Part shown: in pieces, positions 1 to 5,228 of the stretch
How positions within the stretch are numbered: position 1 is the first letter of the stretch
How the letters are laid out: each line of letters starts with the position of its first letter
Assembly (NCBI GenBank): GCA_016218005.1
Contig: JACRFF010000044.1
Location: 1-7,534, forward strand
Direction: 5' to 3'
Length of the DNA: 7,534 nucleotides
Origin: Ignavibacteriales bacterium
GTDB lineage: Bacteria; Bacteroidota; Ignavibacteria; UBA10030
Notes under the pieces: generated by a model
The model's database searches: none
Seen by the model: only the letters and a program-made list of their open reading frames with translations
Told to the model about the DNA's origin: nothing
Made by a program: the position numbers and the translations under genes

Positions 1-738
1 GTTGGACATATATTCCAACAGAATGTCATCCGGCACATCGATTTTCTTTTCCTTCTTCACAACAACATTGGCGAATCCGGCTTCACTCAAGAGGCGAAGA
101 TACTCGTTCTTCTTCAACGCGCCGGAAACGCAGCCGGCGTACAATGCCGCAACTTGTTGAATGGCCGGCGGCAGTTCCGCGCTCACGACAATATCCGAAA
201 TGCTGAAGTGGCCTCCGGGTTTCAGCACGCGGAAGATTTCCGCAAATGCTTTCGACTTATCCGGAACCAGATTGAGAACGCAATTACTGATCACTACGTC
301 GACAGAATAGGAAGCAACCGGCAAGTTTTCGATCTCACCGAGCCGAAACTCGACATTGGCATATCCCAGCTTCCGATTATTTTCGTTCGCTTTCTCGATC
401 ATCGCCTCGGTCATATCGACGCCAATCACGCGGCCGCGCTCACCAACGAGTCGGCGAGCGACAAACACATCGTTGCCGGCGCCGGAACCAAGGTCGAGCA
501 CGGTGTGGCCTGTTGTGATTCCCGCGCCGTCCGTCGGAATTCCGCACCCCAATCCCAGATCGGCTTCTGCCACGTAGCCATCCATGCTTGTATAGTCATC
601 GGCCATGATCGACAAATCGTTGGCGCCGCAGCCACACGTCGAACCACAGCAGGATGACGCATTGCGTTCCCGCGATTGCTGGGCGATCTGCGCGTACTTT
701 TCTTTGACGATTGTTTTCAGTTCTTCATCGGTGCTCAT
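1..738 (-). CDS. arsM: Arsenite methyltransferase ArsM (C-terminus cut by window edge)
   Basis: This enzyme transfers methyl groups from S-adenosylmethionine to trivalent arsenic, giving methylated, partly volatile arsenicals in the cytosol. The reading frame is open for 246 codons from the ATG at 738 to base 1 without a stop. Usual family length is roughly 260-285 residues, so only a short tail is missing. Seen in the translation: a Cys-rich N-terminal stretch (CCGSTCGC, residues 30-37), GLGCG (61-66, with Cys65), the Rossmann SAM-binding motif DLGSGAGND (82-90), GVDMT (106-110), RLGEIENLPV (132-141), SNCVLNL (151-157, Cys153), RVLKPGG (170-176) and GCVSGA (202-207, Cys203). Cys65, Cys153 and Cys203 match the three As(III)-binding cysteines known from characterised ArsM; the 50-residue spacing of the last two equals that of the algal enzyme as I recall it. 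The start is supported by AAGGAGAATC directly upstream (741-750). It follows arsR after 29 nt, so arsenic-inducible cotranscription is likely. Confidence 0.95.
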   Translation of the reverse strand, partial: MSTDEELKTIVKEKYAQIAQQSRERNASSCCGSTCGCGANDLSIMADDYTSMDGYVAEADLGLGCGIPTDGAGITTGHTVLDLGSGAGNDVFVARRLVGERGRVIGVDMTEAMIEKANENNRKLGYANVEFRLGEIENLPVASYSVDVVISNCVLNLVPDKSKAFAEIFRVLKPGGHFSISDIVVSAELPPAIQQVAALYAGCVSGALKKNEYLRLLSEAGFANVVVKKEKKIDVPDDILLEYMSN

Positions 739-768
739 AGGATTCTCCTTTTTTTAATGACTGTCCAC

Positions 769-1089
769 TTAGCAGCATTTTTTCATCGTTGAGAGAAACT
801 CGCCCAACATCCCCGAAGCCTGTTTCATGGTGTCGGTATTGATGCAATAGCAGGATCGCGGCCCGTCAATCTCTCCCTTGATTAAGCCGACTCTTTTCAG
901 TTCTTTCAGGTGTTGCGAAACGGTCGCTTGCGCCAGCGGGATGACATCCACAATCTCGCCGCAAACACAGTCGTTTCGTTTTGCCAGATGGCGGAGAATT
1001 GCAACACGCGCCGGATGCGACAGCGCCTTCGCAATTTCCGCCAGCCGGATATCTTGATTTTTGAATCCATCGGTTTTGGCCGTCGGCAT
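769..1089 (-). CDS. arsR: ArsR/SmtB-family As(III)-responsive repressor
   Basis: This is a 106-residue winged-helix repressor, normal length for the family, which leaves its operator when trivalent arsenic or antimony binds. The core reads as a typical Ars[15 protein letters not shown] (22-35) before the sensor helix, then the recognition helix [18 protein letters not shown] (55-72) and the wing. Candidate metal ligands are Cys41 and Cys43 (DCVCGEIV, the position of the R773-type CVC site, but with Ile at the place of its third Cys), Cys80 and Cys82 (SCYC, in the wing), and a C-terminal Cys105-Cys106 pair. Which of these form the sensor cannot be told from sequence. The ATG at 1089 is preceded by AAGGAAC with good spacing (on the plus strand about 1095-1101). 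The gene sits at the head of the arsR-arsM unit and has palindromes in its own leader, as expected for autoregulation. The arsenic specificity, rather than another metal, is inferred mostly from arsM next door. Confidence 0.93.
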   Translation of the reverse strand: MPTAKTDGFKNQDIRLAEIAKALSHPARVAILRHLAKRNDCVCGEIVDVIPLAQATVSQHLKELKRVGLIKGEIDGPRSCYCINTDTMKQASGMLGEFLSTMKKCC

Positions 1090-1098
1090 TTCAGTTCC

Positions 1099-1125
1099 TT
1101 TATCGTATCTTTACGATAAAGATAC
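1099..1125. promoter_or_regulatory. Likely ArsR operator: two interlocking perfect palindromes
   Basis: TTTATCGTA (1099-1107) and TACGATAAA (1112-1120) form a perfect 9-bp inverted repeat around 4 nt. GTATCTTTA (1105-1113) and TAAAGATAC (1117-1125) form a second perfect 9-bp inverted repeat around 3 nt, shifted by about 5 bp. Both overlap the predicted -10 element of the arsR promoter and the transcription start region, the usual place for ArsR/SmtB operators. Dimeric ArsR proteins bind AT-rich imperfect dyads, so this is the best candidate; direct binding is inference. Confidence 0.7.
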
Positions 1126-1147
1126 AAGAAAGTTTCGGAGAGGGCAA
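1119..1147 (-). promoter_or_regulatory. Predicted promoter of arsR-arsM
   Basis: Read on the minus strand, TTGCCC (1147-1142) is separated by 17 nt from TATCTT (1124-1119), a fair sigma-70-like pair (4 of 6 matches each). The same -10 also fits the first half of the Bacteroidetes TAnnTTTG element. The -10 lies inside the palindromes at 1099-1125, so repressor binding would block polymerase. It predicts a leader of about 20-25 nt before the arsR ATG. Confidence 0.45.
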
Positions 1148-1306
1148 GGTCTTTTTTGACGATCAGTACATCTACAACGCTACGGTACCTTGGCTGGCAT
1201 CCGTTTCACGCCGCCTTGATACAAGCACTGCACGAAAAGAAAAAGCACGAACCAAGAAACTTTCCCAATAACTCAAATCTATCATCAAGCGAAGGCGAGG
1301 ATCCTG

Positions 1307-2656
1307 ATGAAACAATTCTTTTTTCTGCTCTTGTTCTCTTCCATTGCACTCGGGCAGGCCAGCTACGATACGGTTTCCGCCGCCATCGCAACTGAAGCGC
1401 TCGAAGCCAATCACGCCATCGGCATGCTCAAAGAGTTGGCGCTCGGTATCGGCCATCGCATCAGCGGGTCGCCACAAGCCGATCAGGCGGTGCAGTGGGC
1501 GAAGAAAACGATGGAGCAATTGCAATTTGACAACGTGCGATTGGAACCGGTGATGGTGCCGAGATGGGTACGCGGCCCAATAGAAGAAGTAACGCTTACG
1601 TATGCCGGTACGATAAAGAAACTGAATGCCTGCGCACTGGGAGGCAGCGTTGGAACGCCGCCGGAAGGCATCACGGCGGAAGTGGTCGAAGTGAAATCGT
1701 TTCAGGAACTGGCGTCGCTTGGCGCAACGGCGAAGGGCAAGATCGTTTTCTATAATCGCGCGTTCGAGCGACGTTTCATCAATACGTTTCAGGGATACGG
1801 CCGCGCCGTCGACCAACGATGGGGGGGCGCAATAATGGCGGCACGCTCTGGCGGCGTTGCGTGGATGATCCGTTCGATGAGTTCCAGCTTGAACGATTTT
1901 CCGCACACCGGCAGTATGGGCTACGCCGATACGCTGCCGAAAGTTCCCGGCATTGCCATCAGCACCAACGATGCGGAATTCCTCGGTCGCGTCTTGAAAA
2001 CGGAAAAGAACGTCCGCGTTACGGTCAAGCTCGCCTGCCAGACTTTATCCGATGTGCGCAGTTACAATGTTCTCGGAGAACTACGCGGCACGGAGAAACC
2101 CGATGAAGTGATCGTCATCGGCGGACACTTGGATAGCTGGGATAAGGGACAAGGCGCGCACGATGACGGTTCCGGATGCGTGCAATCGATCGAGGCGCTG
2201 CGGATTCTCAAATCGCTCGGACTCAAGCCCAAGCGGACAATCCGCGCCGTGATGTTTATGAATGAAGAGAACGGATTGCGTGGCGGCCGCGGCTATGCCG
2301 ATACGACGCGCGGAAAGGAACGTCATATCGCCGCTGTTGAATCCGATGAAGGTGGGTTTACGCCGCGCGGTTTCGGCATCAGCGATACGGCGGCATACAC
2401 AAAAGCAAAGTCGTGGGAACCTCTTTTCCGCGCAATCGGAGCCGACCGATTTTTCATTGGCGGCGGCGGTGCAGACATCAGCCCTATGGGACGCAAGGGT
2501 GTGCCCATGTTCGGATTGAACGTCGATTCGCACCGGTACTTCGATTACCACCACACCGATGCCGACACCTTCGACAAAGTGAATGAACGCGAGCTTGCCC
2601 TCGGCGCCGCGTGCATGGCCATTCTCTCGTACCTCATTGCGCAGGAAGGACTGTAA
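1307..2656 (+). CDS. Secreted M28-family zinc peptidase, carboxypeptidase Q-like
   Basis: A 449-residue exported metallopeptidase that likely trims peptides outside the cytoplasmic membrane. Residues 1-16 form a signal peptide (FFFLLLFSSIALG) with predicted cleavage before Gln17. GHRISGSPQADQAVQWA (49-65) and LEPVMVPRWVRG (79-90) closely resemble the start of carboxypeptidase Q (plasma glutamate carboxypeptidase). A PA-type inserted domain spans about 110-240. The di-zinc site is complete: His274 (GGHLDSW), Asp286 (GAHDDGSG), catalytic Glu320 and ligand Glu321 (NEEN), Asp347 (ESDEGG) and His416 (YHHTDAD). GGGGADISPM (385-394) and the final HHTDADTFDKV region also fit the family. The ATG at 1307 follows GGCGAGG (1294-1300). 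A weak possible promoter is TTGACG at 1156-1161 with TACGGT at 1181-1186 (19-nt spacer); I would not rely on it. The gene is divergent from arsR and 42 nt upstream of the C1 peptidase gene. The frame runs through a run of seven G (1821-1827) intact. Aminopeptidase activity instead of dipeptidase activity is possible. Confidence 0.93.
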   Translation: MKQFFFLLLFSSIALGQASYDTVSAAIATEALEANHAIGMLKELALGIGHRISGSPQADQAVQWAKKTMEQLQFDNVRLEPVMVPRWVRGPIEEVTLTYAGTIKKLNACALGGSVGTPPEGITAEVVEVKSFQELASLGATAKGKIVFYNRAFERRFINTFQGYGRAVDQRWGGAIMAARSGGVAWMIRSMSSSLNDFPHTGSMGYADTLPKVPGIAISTNDAEFLGRVLKTEKNVRVTVKLACQTLSDVRSYNVLGELRGTEKPDEVIVIGGHLDSWDKGQGAHDDGSGCVQSIEALRILKSLGLKPKRTIRAVMFMNEENGLRGGRGYADTTRGKERHIAAVESDEGGFTPRGFGISDTAAYTKAKSWEPLFRAIGADRFFIGGGGADISPMGRKGVPMFGLNVDSHRYFDYHHTDADTFDKVNERELALGAACMAILSYLIAQEGL

Positions 2657-2698
2657 CATTTTCGAACGACGAACTTCAAACATTCTCAGGAGACAACG

Positions 2699-3841
2699 AT
2701 GAAGGCGCTGCGCGGTTTCGTCGCAACATTGCTGCTGTGTGCTTCACCCGTGTTCGGTCAATCCATCAAACAATCGGTGGATGATTTCTTGAAGACGCTT
2801 TCGAAGCCAACGAGCAAAGCCGACTTCGACGCTGTTCCACACCTTTCGCCTCTGAATCAAGACACAACGCTCATCTGTTGGAGTTTTGCTACTTCGTCGT
2901 TTCTTGAATCCGAAATGGAGCGCTTAAAGATGCCGCCCGTGCGTCTGTCCGTGCTCTATCCGCTCTATTGCGTGTTTCAGGAGAAGGCCAAGCGATTCGT
3001 TGCCACCAAAGGGGCGTCGCGGTTTTCCCCTGGCGACCTCTTCACCGGTGTGCTCGATATGTACAGCGTGTACGGCGCCATGCCCGCCGAAGCGTACGGC
3101 AACAAGATAGAGGGAACAACGACCTTCAATCATCAAGCACTCTATGCCGAACTCGAACAGCTGATGGCACACGTGAAATCAGAACGGCTTTGGGATGAAG
3201 CGCAGGTGATGCCGAAGGTACGCGCCATCCTCAACAAGTATCTCGGCGAACCGCCGTCGGAGTTTCGTTATCAAGGTACAACGTACACGCCGCAGCGATT
3301 TCTTCACGATGTTGTTCGGCTGCCGTGGCAGGAGTACGTGCTTGTGACGTCGTTCCAGTACGCCCCCTTTCATCAGTTTGTGGAACTGAAAGTGCCGGAT
3401 AATTGGCTGCATCAGAAAACATACTTCAATGTGCCGCTCGATGTATTCTATGGGTCGATCAAGACGGCATTACAGGCGGGCTACTCGGTGGCGTTTGACG
3501 CAGACATCTCCGAGCCAAGCTATCGGCTGACAAAACAATACGCGGTTATTCCTCCCTTCGATTGCCCCTTCAACGCCATTACGGCGGAAGCGCGCGAGTT
3601 CCGATTCGAGAACGAATCTACCACCGACGATCATTTAATGCAGTTCGTGGGATTCAAGAAGTTTGGAACGGAAGAGTGGTTTCTGGTAAAGGATTCTTGG
3701 AGAACGGCGTTTGAAGGTCCGGGCAAGGGTTACATGTTCTTTCACGAGTCGTACATCAAACTCAAAGTGCTGGCGATTCTTGTGCACAGAGATGCGATTC
3801 CCGATATCGCCGCGCTCGTTCGCTCGGCAAAAACGAATTGA
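2699..3841 (+). CDS. Secreted C1-family cysteine peptidase, bleomycin hydrolase/aminopeptidase C-like
   Basis: A 380-residue papain-fold protein. Residues 1-20 are a signal peptide (VATLLLCASPVFG) with predicted cleavage before Gln21; Cys14 lies within the hydrophobic stretch and does not fit a lipobox. The mature enzyme begins almost directly with the catalytic region, so there is no long papain-type propeptide, as in the C1B (bleomycin hydrolase) branch. Visible active-site elements: Gln54 of the oxyanion hole and Cys60 in NQDTTLICWSFATSSFLESE (53-72), and His322 in TTDDHLMQFVGF (318-329). The third residue, usually Asn in NSW, is Asp342 in VKDSW (340-344). GYMFFHESYIKLK (354-366) corresponds to the end of the C1 domain. 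Length is somewhat below the usual 440-480 of bleomycin hydrolases. The ATG at 2699 follows AGGAG (2688-2692) with a 6-nt spacer. It follows the M28 gene by 42 nt, suggesting joint expression and possibly joint peptide degradation. Substrate unknown. Confidence 0.88.
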   Translation: MKALRGFVATLLLCASPVFGQSIKQSVDDFLKTLSKPTSKADFDAVPHLSPLNQDTTLICWSFATSSFLESEMERLKMPPVRLSVLYPLYCVFQEKAKRFVATKGASRFSPGDLFTGVLDMYSVYGAMPAEAYGNKIEGTTTFNHQALYAELEQLMAHVKSERLWDEAQVMPKVRAILNKYLGEPPSEFRYQGTTYTPQRFLHDVVRLPWQEYVLVTSFQYAPFHQFVELKVPDNWLHQKTYFNVPLDVFYGSIKTALQAGYSVAFDADISEPSYRLTKQYAVIPPFDCPFNAITAEAREFRFENESTTDDHLMQFVGFKKFGTEEWFLVKDSWRTAFEGPGKGYMFFHESYIKLKVLAILVHRDAIPDIAALVRSAKTN

Positions 3842-3948
3842 GTCCAACCAAGAGAGCGCGTCAAGCGCTGACTCCCACGCCGAAATCTGCTTGGGGTGTG
3901 TTGCTGCGTTAGGCGGGGGTGTTAGCAGAACCGCGCCGCCCAAAGCTT

Positions 3949-3973
3949 GCCTGCTGACATTCAGCGAGCAGGC
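3949..3973. repeat. GC-rich hairpin/inverted repeat
   Basis: GCCTGCT (3949-3955) pairs perfectly with AGCAGGC (3967-3973) around 11 nt. An alternative fold uses GCTGA-cat-TCAGC (3953-3965) closed by GCCT/AGGC with a 4-nt bulge. It lies 7 nt from the next hairpin, and both share GGCAGGC/AGCAGGC-like words, which suggests a small intergenic repeat unit. Confidence 0.5.
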
Positions 3974-3980
3974 GTAGCGT

Positions 3981-3999
3981 CGGGCAGGCTTTCTGCCCG
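3981..3999. terminator. Possible bidirectional terminator hairpin
   Basis: CGGGCAG (3981-3987) pairs with CTGCCCG (3993-3999) around the loop gcttt, a 7-bp GC-rich stem extendable by two G-T pairs. It begins 14 nt after the acetyltransferase stop codon on the minus strand and is also downstream of the C1 peptidase gene. It lacks a U-tract in both directions, so it may act as a transcript-end stabiliser or be part of a dispersed repeat instead. Confidence 0.4.
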
Positions 4000-4013
4000 G
4001 TCAGGCAAGAACT

Positions 4014-4478
4014 TCATGCACCGTGCACAAAATCCATTTCGTACATCTCGTACGAAGTTTTCATCATACCGAGCGTTTCGTACGTCTTCATCGCCGAGGC
4101 GTTCTCTTGGTCGACATACAAGCGGAGGCCGCATACGTCGTGCTCTTTGGCGGCAAGATTGCAAACGTGCGCAAAAAGTCGCTTGAACACCCCCCTGCCG
4201 CGAAACGCCTTATCAACGTATACGCTTTGGATCCACCAAAAATTTCCGTTGCGCCAATCGCTCCACTCGTACGTGATCATCAACTGGCCGACCACGCGTC
4301 GATCTGTTTCGGCCACAAAGTAGATCCCCTTTGACGCATCGCTCACCACCGCGCGGACTCCGGCACTCAACGTGTCGAGGTCAAGATGACGGTGCTCTGT
4401 TTCCTCCGCTATGCGCGCGTTGAACTCGGCAATTGCCGGTGCATCCGCCAGCACTGCGGGTCGAATGAGAACATCCAT
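4014..4478 (-). CDS. GNAT-family N-acetyltransferase
   Basis: A cytosolic 154-residue acetyltransferase that would use acetyl-CoA to acetylate an amine on an unknown substrate. The GNAT fold is visible in order: beta-1 and first helix in IRPAVLADAPAIAEF (5-19), VAETDRRVVGQLMITYEWSD (55-74) as the central strands, motif A with IQSVYV (83-88) and the acetyl-CoA pyrophosphate loop RGRGVFKRL (93-101), then RLYVDQENASAMKTYETLGM (109-128) as motif B with Asn116 and Tyr123. The C-terminal SYEMYEMDF stretch is common in this general GNAT subgroup. I chose the ATG at 4478 because AGAGAGGA lies right before it; a longer frame reaches a TTG at 4508 but that has no ribosome binding site. It is downstream of dedA by 51 nt on the same strand and may be the last gene of that unit. 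Confidence 0.9.
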   Translation of the reverse strand: MDVLIRPAVLADAPAIAEFNARIAEETEHRHLDLDTLSAGVRAVVSDASKGIYFVAETDRRVVGQLMITYEWSDWRNGNFWWIQSVYVDKAFRGRGVFKRLFAHVCNLAAKEHDVCGLRLYVDQENASAMKTYETLGMMKTSYEMYEMDFVHGA

Positions 4479-4480
4479 AT

Positions 4481-4490
4481 CTTCCTCTCT
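4481..4490 (-). promoter_or_regulatory. Ribosome binding site deciding the acetyltransferase start
   Basis: The minus strand reads AGAGAGGAAG here, ending 2 nt before the ATG at 4478, with GAGGA core 4 nt from the start. This supports the shorter 154-residue product over the in-frame TTG start at 4508. Confidence 0.7.
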
Positions 4491-4529
4491 ACGATTGCTT
4501 GAAGCCAATGGATGGATTACACTGATCGT

Positions 4530-5192
4530 TTACGCAGAAGATTGCCGCCGGGCACGACGACGCGTGTGGATGCGGATAAACTCCACCAACGCCGGAATGC
4601 CAGGAATCAACACCAGCGCCATGACAACGACCGAAAAATTCTGCTTAACCATCGGCACGCTGCCGAAAAAATATCCGACCAGAACGAAGAGCAACACCCA
4701 CACTGCCGCGCCGAGAATGCTGAACGTGAGAAAGATCGGGTAGTGCATTCGCCCAACGCCCGCCACGAACGGCGCAAACGTCCGGATGATCGGCAGGAAC
4801 CGCGCGATCATCACCGTTTTCCTTCCGTGCTTTTCATAGAAGCGCTGGGTGCGGTCGAGGTACTCTTTATTGAGCAGCTTGGAATCTTCCTTGCTGAACA
4901 CTTTGGGGCCAACGGTGCGCCCGATCCAATAGTTGAGGTTATCACCGAGCACCGCCGCCGCCATCAGCATCGGAATGACCCACTCCACGCGAAGCGCACC
5001 CAACGCCGCCAGCGACCCGACGGCAAAGAGCAGCGAATCACCCGGCAGGAACGGCGTTACGACCAATCCCGTTTCACAAAAGACGATGAGAAACAAGATG
5101 GCGTAGAGCCACAAGCCGTACGCGGCGGAGAGATCGATCAGGTGCTTGTCGATGTGAAGTATGAAGTCAAAAACTTGCCGGAGGAATTCCAT
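4530..5192 (-). CDS. DedA-family (VTT/SNARE-associated domain) inner-membrane protein
   Basis: A 220-residue polytopic membrane protein. DedA proteins support envelope integrity; some family members recycle undecaprenyl phosphate across the inner membrane, others affect proton-motive-force-dependent resistance. The family landmarks are all present: Glu40 in FCETGLV, FLPGDSLLF (48-56) with Asp52, GDNLNYWIGR (83-92), ARFLPIIRTFAPFVAG (130-145) with Arg131 and Arg137, and GAAVWV (161-166). Glu40, Asp52, Arg131 and Arg137 correspond with a shift of one to the essential Glu39, Asp51, Arg130 and Arg136 reported for E. coli YqjA/YghB (from memory). Hydrophobic segments lie near 27-45, 47-65, 71-90, 124-146, 151-176 and 185-204; the tail (RRRARRQ) is basic, expected in the cytosol. 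An in-frame TGA lies 12-10 nt before the ATG at 5192, so the start cannot be further upstream, yet there is no clear Shine-Dalgarno sequence. It follows the FKBP gene after 36 nt. Which DedA subgroup and substrate is not determined. Confidence 0.92.
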   Translation of the reverse strand: MEFLRQVFDFILHIDKHLIDLSAAYGLWLYAILFLIVFCETGLVVTPFLPGDSLLFAVGSLAALGALRVEWVIPMLMAAAVLGDNLNYWIGRTVGPKVFSKEDSKLLNKEYLDRTQRFYEKHGRKTVMIARFLPIIRTFAPFVAGVGRMHYPIFLTFSILGAAVWVLLFVLVGYFFGSVPMVKQNFSVVVMALVLIPGIPALVEFIRIHTRRRARRQSSA

Positions 5193-5205
5193 CGTCGGTG
5201 CTCAA

Positions 5206-5223
5206 GGCGGCGAACGCGCCGCC
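5206..5223 (-). promoter_or_regulatory. GC-rich hairpin between the FKBP and dedA genes
   Basis: On the minus strand GGCGGCG and CGCCGCC form a perfect 7-bp stem around the tetraloop CGTT. The stem starts 5 nt after the FKBP stop and ends 13 nt before the dedA ATG, in place of a normal ribosome binding site. No T-run follows. It could be an attenuator, an RNA-processing or stability element that makes expression of the two genes unequal, or a translation-coupling structure. Confidence 0.45.
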
Positions 5224-5228
5224 GCTGT

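Larger units (their letters stand above)
3842..4013. other. Convergent intergenic region rich in inverted repeats
   Basis: This 172-nt gap separates the C1 peptidase gene (plus strand) from the acetyltransferase gene (minus strand), so both transcripts should end here. I see no credible gene in it. It holds a small hairpin AGCGC-gtcaa-GCGCT (3855-3869) 13 nt after the C1 stop, and two stronger GC-rich hairpins listed separately. None is followed by a T-run on either strand, so classical intrinsic termination is not evident. Confidence 0.6.

Noticed and set aside
154..657. A 167-codon plus-strand open frame near the left edge
   Set aside because: It lies entirely opposite the continuous arsM frame (738 to 1), whose motifs are unmistakable.
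1172..1906. A 244-codon minus-strand open frame opposite the M28 peptidase start and its upstream region
   Set aside because: No recognisable motif, arginine- and histidine-rich composition, and it runs opposite a clear M28 enzyme with signal peptide.
2081..2683. A 200-codon minus-strand open frame opposite the M28 catalytic region
   Set aside because: It mirrors the coding strand of a complete zinc-peptidase domain and shows no domain of its own.
2738..2741. Lipoprotein signal at Cys14 of the C1 peptidase
   Set aside because: The residue before Cys is Leu, which does not fit a lipobox, and a better signal peptidase I site (VFG before Gln21) follows.
4479..4508. Longer acetyltransferase starting at TTG 4508
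   Set aside because: No ribosome binding site before the TTG, while the ATG at 4478 has a strong one and begins right at the conserved GNAT N-terminus.
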